Notes: generated by a model from the letters alone, not told the origin. 64,000 nucleotides of DNA from Streptomyces ficellus (GCF_030406405.1 NZ_JAUEPL010000012.1:60402-124401), one strand, 5' to 3'; counted from the stretch's first letter, positions 34,733 to 44,216 are shown. Numbers and translations: made by a program.

Positions 34733-35388
34733 GCGGTGTTCCTCCTTGCGCTAGAGGCGTCGATACGTGCCTCAAGTGCCGCCTGGTCGGTGAGGCGGCC
34801 CGGACGGTCGGGTGAGTGGTCGGACTCGCAGCCCTTGAACATGTAGTTCTGCCGGATCCGCTCAAGCGTCGGCCAGAGCCACATCTGGTGCCAGTAGGCC
34901 ATCTCCTGCCCCGCTCCTCCCGACGCCGCGTCGGCCTCGGAAGCGGCGAGCCAGGCCGCGCGCAGCCCGGCGAGTTCCTCGGTCACGCCGCCGTGCGCGG
35001 GCCAGCAGGGCCAGATACGCAGGTGGAGCTGGGGCGCGTAGTGGCCGCTGAGCCAGTCGACCCAGGCTGCCAGGTCCCGCCAATCGCGCTCCGTCGCCCG
35101 GTATGACCAGGGGCTGCCCACGGGCCGGTCCGTCCCGGGCGGCGAGGCGGCGGAGGGGCCGGGCCTGCCGGGGCCACCGGGGCCGCCGTGCGGGCCCCGC
35201 TCCAAGGTGTCGAGGCGGGCCAGGATCTCCCTCAGCACCTCCTCCACCTCGCGCTGGTCGTTCTTCACGCGGGTGGCGAAGGCGCGTACCAGCGCTTCCA
35301 GCTTCTCGCGGTGCTGCCGTACGGCCTCGACGTCCTGGGCGAGGCGCAGCACGGCCGGGGCGACCGGAGGCGTCTGCTCCGTGCTCAC
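34729..35388 (-). CDS. DUF4913-like protein with N-terminal coiled coil
   Basis: 219 residues. The first 70 form a likely coiled coil (LAQDVEAVRQHREKLEALVR and on), followed by a Gly/Pro linker. The C-terminal part has the DUF4913 pattern: WVDWLSGHYAPQLHLRIWPC, then CWPAHGGVTEELAGLRAAW and WHQMWLWPTLERI. This family is found in Streptomyces plasmids, integrative elements and their chromosomal relatives, beside transfer genes; no activity is known. GTG 35388 overlaps the coupling-protein stop as GTGA. It may be a substrate adaptor for the coupling protein. Confidence 0.75.
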   Translation of the reverse strand: MSTEQTPPVAPAVLRLAQDVEAVRQHREKLEALVRAFATRVKNDQREVEEVLREILARLDTLERGPHGGPGGPGRPGPSAASPPGTDRPVGSPWSYRATERDWRDLAAWVDWLSGHYAPQLHLRIWPCWPAHGGVTEELAGLRAAWLAASEADAASGGAGQEMAYWHQMWLWPTLERIRQNYMFKGCESDHSPDRPGRLTDQAALEARIDASSARRNTA

Positions 35389-37256
35389 GGCTTCTCCAGG
35401 CTCGATCCTGCGCTCGATCCGGCGCTCGGTCCGGTGCCCGGTCCGGCACCCGGTCCGACTCGGCGCGCCCTCGTGGCGTGCTCGGCGGCCCGCAGCCGCT
35501 TGCCGTCGCGGCGTGCGTCCCACGGCACGAGCTCGGCGATGACACCGGGCGCGCCACGGAAGAGCAGCAGCGCCTGGCCGCCGGGCAACTGCCGGATCTC
35601 CTCCGGGCGGAGCACCCGCCGCTCGCGCTCGGCCTGCGAAGTGGTGGAGACGAAGAGGCGGTTGGACTCGCGGGAGGTCGACACCTCCGCCATCTCGGTC
35701 TCGCCGACGAGTTCGGAGAAGCGGCGCAGTGCCTCGATGTCCTTGAGCCCGCCCATGACCAGGGTGGCGGCGGCGTTGTCGAGGAGGGTGTCGGCCTCCT
35801 GCTCGCCCCATCGCAGGACGGCCTGGGCGAGGGACTGCAGGGCGTACACGAGGTGGATGCCGTAACCGCGCGCGTCGGAGGCCAGCGAGGGCAGCTTCGG
35901 CAGGGGTGCGACGTTGGCGACCTCGTCCAGGACCAGGCGCAGGAACGGGTCGAGACGCCCCGAGGGGAGTCTCGGGGCGCGGCGCTTGGCGGCGTCGACG
36001 ACCTCGCCGAGCAGCATCGTGGTGAGCGGCGAGACGTTGGTGGAGGCGTTGGCGTCGCTGATCAGTACGAGGGTGTCGCGGGAGGCCACGAACCGGTCGG
36101 GGTCGAAGGCGGGCACGTCCTTCTGCGGTGTGACGCACCGCAGCACCTTGCGCAGCGCGAGCGGTTCGATCTGCGCCGCGAGGGTCTGCCGGGTGGAGGC
36201 GACCGTCTCGTCCGCTCCGGTGGAGACCGACCTCAGCAGGACGTCCCAGCCCGGCTCCGCGCCCGGGTGGTCGGTGAGGATGGTGCGCGGCTCGTCGGCG
36301 TTCTCCAGGTTGGTCGCCCAGCGCATCACGTGCTCGATGGTGCGGCCTTCGAGCGCCGCGGCGTGGAGGAGCCGGGTCAGGGCGGAGGACGCGGTCTGCT
36401 GGAAGAAGCCGGCGTTGGTGGACGAGGAGTCGTCGGCGCCCATGCCCACGGAGAACGACAGCGCCCGTGAGGTCGCCGTCTCGCCGTCCTGGCAGCCGGC
36501 GACCGGGTCCCACACCATCCGCTCGGGCCAGCCCACGGTGTCGAGCGGGTCGAAGACCCACACCCGGCCCATGCGGGAGCGGGGTTCGGCGATGACGTCC
36601 AGGACGTCGGCGCGGGTGGAGGTGACGACCAGAGGGCCGGGCGCGTCCAGGCAGGCCGGGATGACGACGGTGCGGGACTTGCCCGCCCCGGAGGGGGCGA
36701 TGACGGCGACCGAGTCCTCGGGCGTGGCCACCAGGGCTTGCCCGGTGCCGAGTTGACGGCCGAGGAGCCAGCCGACCTCGCTGAGGTCCGCCCTGGCCGC
36801 CGCTCGTGCGTCGAAGCTGCCGTCGCTGCGGGCGAACGTCGTCGCCCGGGTCTGCGCGGCCGACTTGCGGGCCCGCTGCTCACCGAGGGCGTAACGGGCC
36901 TCGATCGCCGAGGCGAGTCCCTCGCCGCTCCGGCTCCTCGACCGCTGCCGCGCCCAGCGGACCACCGACCACACGAGGAGGGCCGGTCCGAGGAGGAAGG
37001 CGGCCCAGACGCTGAGCGTGACGCCGGCCGAGGCCGGACGTACCCCGTCGCCGAGCGCGCCGAGCGGTTCATGGACGATGAGCGCGGCAACGGTCGAGGC
37101 GACGTCGGACACGGCCAGGCCGTCCGCGGTCGCCCATACCGCCAGGTGCCAGGAGACCGCCGCGGCGGCGATCGCGCAGACGGCTTTCAGGATGCTCGTC
37201 TCACCGCTGGAACCGGCCCTCTGCGGCTTGCGTCCCAGATCACGTCCGCGGCTCAT
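35385..37256 (-). CDS. VirD4/TraG-type type IV secretion coupling ATPase
   Basis: 623 residues. Two N-terminal membrane segments (about 27-48 and 79-102), then the ATPase: Walker A APSGAGKS near residue 187, an adjacent VVTSTRADVLDV, FDPLDTVGWPERMVWDP (VirD4-type signature region) and Walker B RLVLDEVANVAPLP near residue 440, with YALQSLAQAVLRWGEQEADTL following as in TraG. The C-terminus is Gly/Ser/Pro-rich. It should sit at the membrane entry of the secretion channel and select substrates. It is the first gene of the leftward operon and diverges from the channel genes. A VirD4-type coupling protein is unlike the FtsK-type TraB of most Streptomyces plasmids. Confidence 0.88.
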   Translation of the reverse strand: MSRGRDLGRKPQRAGSSGETSILKAVCAIAAAAVSWHLAVWATADGLAVSDVASTVAALIVHEPLGALGDGVRPASAGVTLSVWAAFLLGPALLVWSVVRWARQRSRSRSGEGLASAIEARYALGEQRARKSAAQTRATTFARSDGSFDARAAARADLSEVGWLLGRQLGTGQALVATPEDSVAVIAPSGAGKSRTVVIPACLDAPGPLVVTSTRADVLDVIAEPRSRMGRVWVFDPLDTVGWPERMVWDPVAGCQDGETATSRALSFSVGMGADDSSSTNAGFFQQTASSALTRLLHAAALEGRTIEHVMRWATNLENADEPRTILTDHPGAEPGWDVLLRSVSTGADETVASTRQTLAAQIEPLALRKVLRCVTPQKDVPAFDPDRFVASRDTLVLISDANASTNVSPLTTMLLGEVVDAAKRRAPRLPSGRLDPFLRLVLDEVANVAPLPKLPSLASDARGYGIHLVYALQSLAQAVLRWGEQEADTLLDNAAATLVMGGLKDIEALRRFSELVGETEMAEVSTSRESNRLFVSTTSQAERERRVLRPEEIRQLPGGQALLLFRGAPGVIAELVPWDARRDGKRLRAAEHATRARRVGPGAGPGTGPSAGSSAGSSLEKP

Positions 37257-37481
37257 TACCGCTCCCCCGAAGTACCGAACTCGCCCGAACGGGCGACGTC
37301 ATGATGCTGCACGACCGTAGCAGCCGCAATGTCAAAAGGGCTTGAGAGGCCCGGTGCGCGGACGGAGCATGGGGATTGTCGGACGTTGTGGTTAGACTCG
37401 GCGCCGCCCTGAGCACGGGGCCGTCGGCCGGCCTTACGGGTCCGGCTGTTGGAGAGATCAACGGGGTACGGGGAAGTCGGC
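37257..37481. promoter_or_regulatory. Divergent promoter region of the two secretion operons
   Basis: 225 nt separate the leftward coupling-protein gene from the rightward TcpC-like gene. On the minus strand a -35-like TTGACA is present (37330-37335 region, read leftward) about 75 nt before the ATG. On the plus strand a -10-like TAGACT lies at 37393-37398. I could not pair either with a convincing partner hexamer. A GGGGAAG site 5 nt before ATG 37482 fixes the rightward start. Confidence 0.4.
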
Positions 37482-38636
37482 ATGGGGGCATTGCCCAAGG
37501 CCATTCGCGTCATTCTCAACCTGCCGGAACCACGGCAGCAGCAGACCGAGAGCCGGGCGCCTTCCGAACAGGGGGGCACCGTGCAGCCGGGGCCCGCGGG
37601 GGGCGCCAGCGCGCCCGGTCAGGTCAATCCCTGGGTGGAGGCCGCCCGTCGGCTGGAGCCGGCGGACGGGCCGGCCGTCCGGGGGAGGGGCGAGGGCGGC
37701 CCCGCGGCCCGTGGCACGGGCGGGGCCGGCGGCCGCAAGGGGTCCGAGGGGGACTCCGGCGTGCCGTGGAACGTCCACGAGGAGACGAGCGGCGCCAGGT
37801 TCGCCCGCCGGTTCGGACGGGGCCTGCTGTGGACGGTGGTGGTGCTCGCCGCGATCACCGGTGTCCGTTCGTGGTTCTTCCCCGACAAGCCGCCGCCGGC
37901 ACCGGCGCCGGTCGTGCAGGCCCCGCCCCGCTATGCCGAGGCCCAGGCCCAGGCGGTCGCCTCGCGCTTCGCCCGCGCCTATCTGACGTGGAGCGAGGAC
38001 GCCGTGGCGCAGCGGGAGAGTGCCCTGTCCCTGGACCTGGCGCCCGGTGTGGACGTCAGGCTCGGCTGGGACGGCAAGGGCGCCCAGCGCGTGGAGGAGC
38101 TGTACGCGGGGACGGTGACCGTGCTCAAGGACGGCCGGGCGCGGGTCCGGGTGGAAGCGCTGGTGTCGGGCGGCGCCGCCCCGAAGGCGAAGGCGCCGGC
38201 GCGGTGGATCGGGCTGGACGTTCCGGTGGTCCAGGTGGGCGAGCGGATCGTGGTGACCGGCGCGCCCGGAACCGTCGCGCTCGGCAGGCCGAGCGCGCCG
38301 CCCGCCTGGGAGGCACCGGAGTCCGACGCCGAGATGTCCACACGGACGAAGAGCGTCGTGGACCAGTTCTTCCGGCAGTACGCGACCGGGGACCCCTCAG
38401 CGGTCGCCGCGCCTGGTGTGCGGATCCCGCCGCTGCCCAAGGGCTACGGCTTGGTGTCGGTGAACAGTTGGGCGGTCGACTTCGCCAAGGGTGACGACCG
38501 GACAGGGACGGCCGTCGTGACGTGGAGTACCTCCGGCGGAACCGTTTCGCAGACGTATCGCGTCAGCATCACTCGTGTGGCCTCCGCAGAGGCAGGGCGC
38601 TGGCAGGTCTCCGGGCTCCACGGCGGAGCGTACTGA
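37482..38636 (+). CDS. TcpC/VirB8-like conjugal transfer protein
   Basis: 384 residues. A disordered N-terminus of about 110 residues (Gly/Pro/Ala-rich, cytoplasmic), one membrane segment (LLWTVVVLAAITGVRSWFF, about 115-133), then two extracellular NTF2-like units: AVASRFARAYLTWSEDAVAQR begins the first and VVDQFFRQYATGDPSAV the second. This is the architecture of TcpC from Clostridium plasmid pCW3 and Tn916-type elements, where it is a channel scaffold. Start ATG 37482 is preferred for its ribosome site; the upstream TTG 37449 adds 11 residues. It heads the rightward operon. Confidence 0.8.
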   Translation: MGALPKAIRVILNLPEPRQQQTESRAPSEQGGTVQPGPAGGASAPGQVNPWVEAARRLEPADGPAVRGRGEGGPAARGTGGAGGRKGSEGDSGVPWNVHEETSGARFARRFGRGLLWTVVVLAAITGVRSWFFPDKPPPAPAPVVQAPPRYAEAQAQAVASRFARAYLTWSEDAVAQRESALSLDLAPGVDVRLGWDGKGAQRVEELYAGTVTVLKDGRARVRVEALVSGGAAPKAKAPARWIGLDVPVVQVGERIVVTGAPGTVALGRPSAPPAWEAPESDAEMSTRTKSVVDQFFRQYATGDPSAVAAPGVRIPPLPKGYGLVSVNSWAVDFAKGDDRTGTAVVTWSTSGGTVSQTYRVSITRVASAEAGRWQVSGLHGGAY

Positions 38637-38694
38637 GACCCGGAGCACGGGTGCGCAGGCTCATCGAAGACAGGAACCACTGAAAGGGCATGGC

Positions 38695-38943
38695 ATGTCC
38701 ATGATCGAAATGGCCGCTCCGCTGACGGACGGGGGGCAGCTCAAGGACTGGGTTCTGCTCATCGCAGGCAACATCTTCATCGTCATCCTCGCGGTCCGCG
38801 GCATCGGTTACTACGCCAAGCGCGAATGGGGCGAGCTGATCGGCCACCTCATGGCCGCCGTGGTGATCGCCGGAATCGTGTACGCGCCGAACGTCGCCAT
38901 CGGCCTGTTCCGGGGGATCTGGGAGAAGGTCGCGGGGGCCTGA
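38695..38943 (+). CDS. Small two-segment membrane protein of the secretion operon
   Basis: 82 residues with two hydrophobic helices, KDWVLLIAGNIFIVILAVRG (about 18-37) and HLMAAVVIAGIVYAPNVAIG (about 51-70), joined by a charged loop YYAKREWGE. In size and placement before the TcpE-like gene it resembles TcpD or VirB2-like subunits of Gram-positive type IV systems, although there is no signal sequence to cleave. Start ATG 38695 follows GAAAGGG. Its TGA overlaps the next ATG by one base (TGATG). Confidence 0.72.
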   Translation: MSMIEMAAPLTDGGQLKDWVLLIAGNIFIVILAVRGIGYYAKREWGELIGHLMAAVVIAGIVYAPNVAIGLFRGIWEKVAGA

Positions 38944-39527
38944 TGCGCAAGGGCTACACGTTCACCCGTCACTTCGACCTGGAGACGCGGCAGCACGAGC
39001 TGATGGGCCTGGACCTGGGTGAAGGTGTGCCGAGGCGGACCCTGATACTCGGAGTGGCGCTGTTCGCCACGTGGTGCGGCGCTCTCGTGCTGATCTTCGG
39101 CGCGCCGTCCAAGTACACCTTCTCCGCGTACATGTTGCCGCCGCTGATCATCGCCGTGCTCGGAGCCCAGCGCAACCGCAGGGTGGACCGGCGGCGCAAC
39201 CTCACCTGCTGGGCGCTGACCTGGCGGTACGTCACCAGCGGCCACCGCCCCCTGATCAACGGCGGCCGCCGGGCCGCCGAGCGTTCGGAGTGGATTCCGG
39301 TGCGGGCCCGCTGGGGCGACCGGATCGACAAGCTGCTCGACCTCCCCGGCTTCGGCGGCCTGGAACCCCTGCTCAGCGGCGAGAACAAGCCGGCTCCGGC
39401 GGCCTCCCCCGTCCGGCTGGACGCCCGGGCGCGCATGTACGGCCCCGACCGCGTGTGGCACGCGCGCAAGAAGGCCGGCCTGACCGACAAGAAGACGTCC
39501 CGACCCAGCAGGAAGGCGAAGGTGTGA
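38943..39527 (+). CDS. TcpE/PrgI-like (VirB3-like) membrane protein
   Basis: 194 residues. Two close membrane helices (TLILGVALFATWCGALVLIFG and FSAYMLPPLIIAVLGA, about 33-75) separated by a short loop, then a basic cytoplasmic tail with NRRVDRRRNLTCWALTWRYVT. This is the form of TcpE/PrgI proteins, which link the VirB4 ATPase to the membrane channel. The VirB4 gene that follows starts inside its stop codon (GTGA, 39524-39527), as expected of VirB3-VirB4 pairs. Confidence 0.78.
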   Translation: MRKGYTFTRHFDLETRQHELMGLDLGEGVPRRTLILGVALFATWCGALVLIFGAPSKYTFSAYMLPPLIIAVLGAQRNRRVDRRRNLTCWALTWRYVTSGHRPLINGGRRAAERSEWIPVRARWGDRIDKLLDLPGFGGLEPLLSGENKPAPAASPVRLDARARMYGPDRVWHARKKAGLTDKKTSRPSRKAKV

Positions 39528-42094
39528 AGCTCACCAAGGCACTCGGACGCTTCATGGGCCTCGGACCCGAGCGAGCCCTGCCTCCCCCTCGCTACGAGGC
39601 GCTCGCGGACGGTCTGGTCATCACCGACACCGCCGCCGAGGCATGGTTCGTGCTCTCCGGATCCAACACCGACCTCATGGCCGAGCCGGCCCGCGACGCC
39701 GAGCAGGACACCATCGCCTCCGTCCTGGCCCGTACCCTCGCCGGCTACGAATGCCACCTCAAGGTGCTGTGGTCGCCGCTCAACGCGGCCGACTACGTCG
39801 ACGAGTCCGAGGAACTGTTCTCCGCCGGCCGCTACCGGGACTGGACGCAACTGCGCGTCGACCGGCTCGACATGCTCCAGCTCCCCAGCAGGCACCTGCT
39901 GCTGGGCGTGCGGATCGCCGAACGGAACAACCAGACCAAGGCCAAGAGCCGGGCCGGCTTCCAGGAGGCCCTGGGACTGGGCACGCGCGCCGTCTCGTAC
40001 AAGGAACTCGCCCGCCTCGACGCGCTCACGCGGCGCCTCGGGCGGCAGTTGGAGAGCACCCCCTGGAAGGCGCGGCCCGCCACGGTGGAGATGCTCGCCT
40101 GGATGATCGCGCGCGAACAGCACCGCGCCGCGCCGCTCCCCGCGGCCAACGGCGACGGAGCGATCTCCGGTGCCAAACTCGCCCAGCTCACCCAGGGCAA
40201 GGTCATGCCCCACCCCGACCACCTCCAGATCGTCGACGGCCGGGGCGAGGTGGCGGCCTGGGTCTCGGTGCTGGCCATGACCGGATTCCCGGAGGAGATG
40301 GAGAGCCCGGGCAGCGGCGAGTGGCTGCGGGCGGTCTCGGAGATCACCTACATCCCGGAGAACGAGGGCGAGACGTTCCACGACTACGGGCAGATCCCCG
40401 TCGTACCCGTCAATCCCGAGGTCTCCGTGCGGTTCGAGGTGATGCACAAGCGGGACGCCCTCAAGACCATCGACGAGGTGCGCAGGCTCGCCAAGGAGCA
40501 GCGCCAGTCGGCCGCCAAGCACTCGGCGGGCGAGGCCGGCCGGGAGATCGAGGAGACCGAGCAGGTCATGGCCGAGCTCGCCCGCGACATGAAGCGGGAC
40601 GACGTGACCCTGATCGAGGACCACCCGCGGCTCGTCGTCACCAGCGACGTCGGCGTGGAGGACCTGCGGGCCAAGGTCGACGCCGTCATCTCCTACTACG
40701 GCGGTCTCGGCATCGAGGTCGTCGTCGGCACCGACGAGCAGCGGGAGTTGTGGATCGAGTCCCAGCCCGGAGACCTCGTCCGGGTCGCGGACCTCGGCCA
40801 CACCCGCACGGTGGACGCCTTCGCCGGCTCCTGGTTCTGGGGCGGCGCGCAGGTCGGCGACGACAAGGGACCGATCATCGGCTACCTGACCGGCTCAACC
40901 CCCGGCGTCGTGCGCAACGACCTCACCGCGGGCAGTGAGCGCGGAGACGCGACCACCACCGCCTTCATCGGCCGCTCCGGTCGCGGCAAGACCACCGGCA
41001 TGATGCTGAGCCTGCTCGACGCCGGTTTCCGTGAGGCGTTCGTGCTCGCCCTCGACTTCAAGGGCGACATCGGCGGACTGGTCACCGCGGCCCAGTCCTT
41101 CGGGCTCAACTCCCATCTCGTCCAGACCGGTACGCACTACGCGGGCGTCGCCGACCTCTTCGGCATGCTCGGCGAGGACGAGCGGGCACAGGTCGAGGTG
41201 CCGGCCCAGCTGGGCATCGCCCTGCCCTCGCACCTGCGGGCCCGTGGCGCCGAGACCCCGATCCAGAAGGCCGTCAACCAGGTCGTCGCCGAGGGCGAAC
41301 CGGCCACCTGGAAGGTGATCCAGCGCCTGCGCACGAGCGAGGACCCCCTCGCCCAGGAGACCGGCGAGGCCCTCTACGAACTGTCCCTCACCGGTGTCGG
41401 GGCGCCCTTCATGGGGCGGCCGTCGGGCGAGCCGATGCTGGTGCCCAGGCCCGGCCTGTGGGTGGTCCAGATGCCCGGGCTGTCGCTGCCCGACGCCGAC
41501 AGCGACCGCGAGGACTGGAACGTCACCCAGCGTCTGTCGGTCGCCCTGATGCACTCGATGATCGCCTACGCCGTCACCACGGCCGGCCGCAAGGACCTCC
41601 GCGGACTGCGCAAGGTCGTGGCCGTCCCCGAGGTGCACGTGCTGACCGCGACCCGGGAGGGCAGCGCGTTCCTCCAGTACATCGCCCGGGTCGGCCGCGC
41701 GCTGTCGACCGCACTGGTCGTGGACACCCAGGACCCGGAGAGCCTGGCCGGCCTCACCGGCCTGGTCGAGCAGCTGACCACGGTGTTCGGCTTCCAGCTG
41801 ACGACGCCCCAGCAGCAGAGCGCGCTCGCCGCGCTGCTCGGGCTGCCGGACGACGAGCACACCCGTCGCCTGATCCAGGCGATCGGTCTCCAGCCGGACG
41901 GCGAGATCCGGCACGGTCACTGCATCACCCGCGACCGCCGGTTCTCCTGCGCCACCACGCAGTTCGACATCCCCAGCAGCGACCTGCTCCGTCTGCTCAG
42001 CACCACCCCGAAGATCAGCCGCTTCGGCGCGGAGGCGGCGGCCGGGGCGGCCACCGGCACCGGGCCGGACACGATGCGGGAGGCCATGGCGTGA
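39524..42094 (+). CDS. VirB4/TraC-like type IV secretion ATPase
   Basis: 856 residues. The N-terminal half (about 1-450) has the VirB4 CagE-like region. The ATPase begins with FIGRSGRGKTTGMML (Walker A near 484-492), followed by ALDFKGDIGGLV, and a Walker-B-like strand VVAVPEVHVL near 700, where the usual acidic pair is reduced to a Glu after Pro. The C-terminal RecA part includes LVVDTQDPESLAG and the arginine-rich RDRRFSCATTQFD. VirB4 energises assembly and substrate transfer at the membrane. GTG 39524 overlaps the preceding gene; its TGA overlaps a micro-ORF. Confidence 0.87.
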   Translation: MKLTKALGRFMGLGPERALPPPRYEALADGLVITDTAAEAWFVLSGSNTDLMAEPARDAEQDTIASVLARTLAGYECHLKVLWSPLNAADYVDESEELFSAGRYRDWTQLRVDRLDMLQLPSRHLLLGVRIAERNNQTKAKSRAGFQEALGLGTRAVSYKELARLDALTRRLGRQLESTPWKARPATVEMLAWMIAREQHRAAPLPAANGDGAISGAKLAQLTQGKVMPHPDHLQIVDGRGEVAAWVSVLAMTGFPEEMESPGSGEWLRAVSEITYIPENEGETFHDYGQIPVVPVNPEVSVRFEVMHKRDALKTIDEVRRLAKEQRQSAAKHSAGEAGREIEETEQVMAELARDMKRDDVTLIEDHPRLVVTSDVGVEDLRAKVDAVISYYGGLGIEVVVGTDEQRELWIESQPGDLVRVADLGHTRTVDAFAGSWFWGGAQVGDDKGPIIGYLTGSTPGVVRNDLTAGSERGDATTTAFIGRSGRGKTTGMMLSLLDAGFREAFVLALDFKGDIGGLVTAAQSFGLNSHLVQTGTHYAGVADLFGMLGEDERAQVEVPAQLGIALPSHLRARGAETPIQKAVNQVVAEGEPATWKVIQRLRTSEDPLAQETGEALYELSLTGVGAPFMGRPSGEPMLVPRPGLWVVQMPGLSLPDADSDREDWNVTQRLSVALMHSMIAYAVTTAGRKDLRGLRKVVAVPEVHVLTATREGSAFLQYIARVGRALSTALVVDTQDPESLAGLTGLVEQLTTVFGFQLTTPQQQSALAALLGLPDDEHTRRLIQAIGLQPDGEIRHGHCITRDRRFSCATTQFDIPSSDLLRLLSTTPKISRFGAEAAAGAATGTGPDTMREAMA

Positions 42095-42153
42095 GCGGGA
42101 CCGCGGACACCGTACGAAGCGCGGACACCGTACGAGGGGGGCGGCGCCCATGA
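42091..42153 (+). CDS. 20-codon coupling micro-ORF between virB4-like and virB6-like genes
   Basis: GTG 42091 overlaps the VirB4 stop (GTGA) and reads MSGTADTVRSADTVRGGRRP to a TGA that overlaps the ATG of the next gene (ATGA, 42150-42153). It contains the 15-nt direct repeat GCGGACACCGTACGA twice, giving the peptide repeat ADTVR. The arrangement would carry ribosomes from VirB4 into the VirB6-like gene. It could be a genuine tiny peptide or only a spacer. Confidence 0.4.
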   Translation: MSGTADTVRSADTVRGGRRP

Positions 42154-44216
42154 GGCTGCGTACGCTCGCCGTCCCCGCCATGGGGGCGCTGACCACCGTC
42201 ATGCTCCTCGCCAACGTCGCCTACGCGGCCGACCCCATCCCGCCGATCGGCGCGGGCGGGCTGATCCCCGAGGTCACCGGCCCCCCGAGCGGGGCCGGCA
42301 CGCTCTATGAGACGTACTCCACGGACCTCGGCGTCTGGACCCTCGACGAAGACCTCGACACCGGCGTCACCGAGTGGAAGAACAACGCCCGTTACGCCCA
42401 GCACCTCATCAACCAGGTGCTGATGGGCATCATCGTGCTGGTCGGCCGCGCCTGCGTGGTGATCACCCAGTGGGCGATCAAGGGCGCCTCGATCGACGAG
42501 CTGACCGGGCCCATCGTCAACGCGGTCTCCGGGGCCGCGGGCACCCTCGTCCCCACGGTCCTGCCGGCCTGTCTGGTCATCGGTGCCCTCGTCGCCTACG
42601 GAAACCACCGCAAGGCACAGGGCTCCCAGATGTCGCAGATCGGCTGGCTGGCGGCCGCCGCGATCTTCTCGTTGTCCCTCCTCACCAGCCCCGCCGTGTG
42701 GGTCGACGGCATCAACTCCGTCCGCAACATCGGCTCGGACGTCTCGTTCACCGTCGCCAACGCCGGGATCGGCCAGCCCGGCGACACCCCCATCAAGCTG
42801 TCGCACAAACCGGAGTTCGCGGGGGACGCCAAGAACACCGTGATGCGCAAGGCCGGTGACGCCGTATGGCGGACCTACGTCGCGACCCCTTGGTGCGTGG
42901 CGGAGTTCGGCAGCCTGGAGGTCTGCGAGAAGGCCGGCGAGGGCCTGCTGAACGAGGCCAAGAAGGACGGCGGCGACCGGGGGAAGTGGCTGCACCACAA
43001 CGTCCACGGGGACCCGGACCAGAACTCGGGCACCTACGTCGGCGACGCCTCCGTCGACTGGCGACAGGGCATGAACCCCTCCGGCCGGATGATGGTGCTG
43101 CTCCTGGGCATCGTCGCCGTGGTGATCTACGCGGTTCTGGCGCTGATGCTGGCCTTCGCGTCCATCGCGTCCCTGCTGGGCGCGCTGATGCTGCTGGTGG
43201 CCGGGGCGGTGTTCGCCTGTCTGTGGGTCATCCCGGGACGGCCCCGGCAGTGGGGTGTCAAGTGGTTCGACGCGCTGCTGGGCATGGTGTTGCAGTCCTG
43301 CATCGCCACCCTCGTCCTGTCCTGCGTACTGATCATCACGGTCGTGTGCACGCAGACCGCCGGAAGGCTCGGCTGGCTGCTGTCCTCGGGCCTGTCGATC
43401 ACCGCGGCCATCGTGGCCTTCAAGCTGCGCCGGCTGGTCGAGACGATCATGGGCTCGATGAGCGGGCTGAGCGGCGAGGCGGGTATCGCCGGACTCGCCA
43501 CCGCCAAGGCCGGCGCTCTCGCGGGCAAGGCGGCGGCCCTTGGTGCCAGGGCACCGTTCAGGGCGGGCAGGAAGACCGGCGACCTCATCGGGAAGCGGAT
43601 GAGCGGGCGCGGCGGTGGGAGCGCGGACGGCGCGGCCGAAGGCGGCACGGTGGCCGGTGTGACCACTCGGGGCGGCCGGTTCCGCAGCAGCCCGCCACCG
43701 CCCCCTCCGGGCGAGCAGCTCACGGGCCGGGGCGCCGGCCAGGACCTCGCCAAGGGACCCGGCCAGAGCCTCGGGAAGGGTCCCGGCCAGGACCTGGGCA
43801 AGGGGCCGGGCCAAGGGGCCGGGCGCGACGGCGCACAGTCCGTCGGCGCCCCGGGCGGGCCCGGAACCCGCGGGAAGTACGGCAGGCCCGAAGGGGACAA
43901 GGCCGCGGGCGAGCGCGCCGCGCAACGGCGCGGACGGACCGCGCCGCCGCAGCGCCAGAGCTCCTCGCTGGACGCGATGCAGGACCGTCAGCGCGCACGC
44001 CTCGACCGTGCCGAGCGCCGCGGTGGTCAGGGCGGCCAGGTCCCCAAGCCGCGCCGCCGGGCCGCGAGCACCTCGGACTTCAACTTCCGCAGGATGCAGC
44101 CCAGCCGCCGGCCGGCACCTTCCTCCACCCCCCGCACCCTGCCGGTGCAGCGCGGGAGCAGGGCGGCCCTGCTCCAGCAGCCGGCCGGTGAACGCCGCAC
44201 CACCGGGGACCGGTAG
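42150..44216 (+). CDS. VirB6/TrbL-like polytopic channel protein
   Basis: 688 residues with a signal-like N-terminus (LRTLAVPAMGALTTVMLLANVAYA). Membrane segments lie at roughly 88-110, 135-155 and 165-185, then after a large outer loop (about 190-310, with a Cys pair in WCVAEFGSLEVCEKAG) four more at about 315-430. The last 240 residues are a cytoplasmic low-complexity tail with repeats of KGPGQxLG and many Arg. VirB6-like proteins form the inner-membrane part of the channel. The tail may contact the coupling protein. The start overlaps the micro-ORF. Confidence 0.8.
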   Translation: MRLRTLAVPAMGALTTVMLLANVAYAADPIPPIGAGGLIPEVTGPPSGAGTLYETYSTDLGVWTLDEDLDTGVTEWKNNARYAQHLINQVLMGIIVLVGRACVVITQWAIKGASIDELTGPIVNAVSGAAGTLVPTVLPACLVIGALVAYGNHRKAQGSQMSQIGWLAAAAIFSLSLLTSPAVWVDGINSVRNIGSDVSFTVANAGIGQPGDTPIKLSHKPEFAGDAKNTVMRKAGDAVWRTYVATPWCVAEFGSLEVCEKAGEGLLNEAKKDGGDRGKWLHHNVHGDPDQNSGTYVGDASVDWRQGMNPSGRMMVLLLGIVAVVIYAVLALMLAFASIASLLGALMLLVAGAVFACLWVIPGRPRQWGVKWFDALLGMVLQSCIATLVLSCVLIITVVCTQTAGRLGWLLSSGLSITAAIVAFKLRRLVETIMGSMSGLSGEAGIAGLATAKAGALAGKAAALGARAPFRAGRKTGDLIGKRMSGRGGGSADGAAEGGTVAGVTTRGGRFRSSPPPPPPGEQLTGRGAGQDLAKGPGQSLGKGPGQDLGKGPGQGAGRDGAQSVGAPGGPGTRGKYGRPEGDKAAGERAAQRRGRTAPPQRQSSSLDAMQDRQRARLDRAERRGGQGGQVPKPRRRAASTSDFNFRRMQPSRRPAPSSTPRTLPVQRGSRAALLQQPAGERRTTGDR

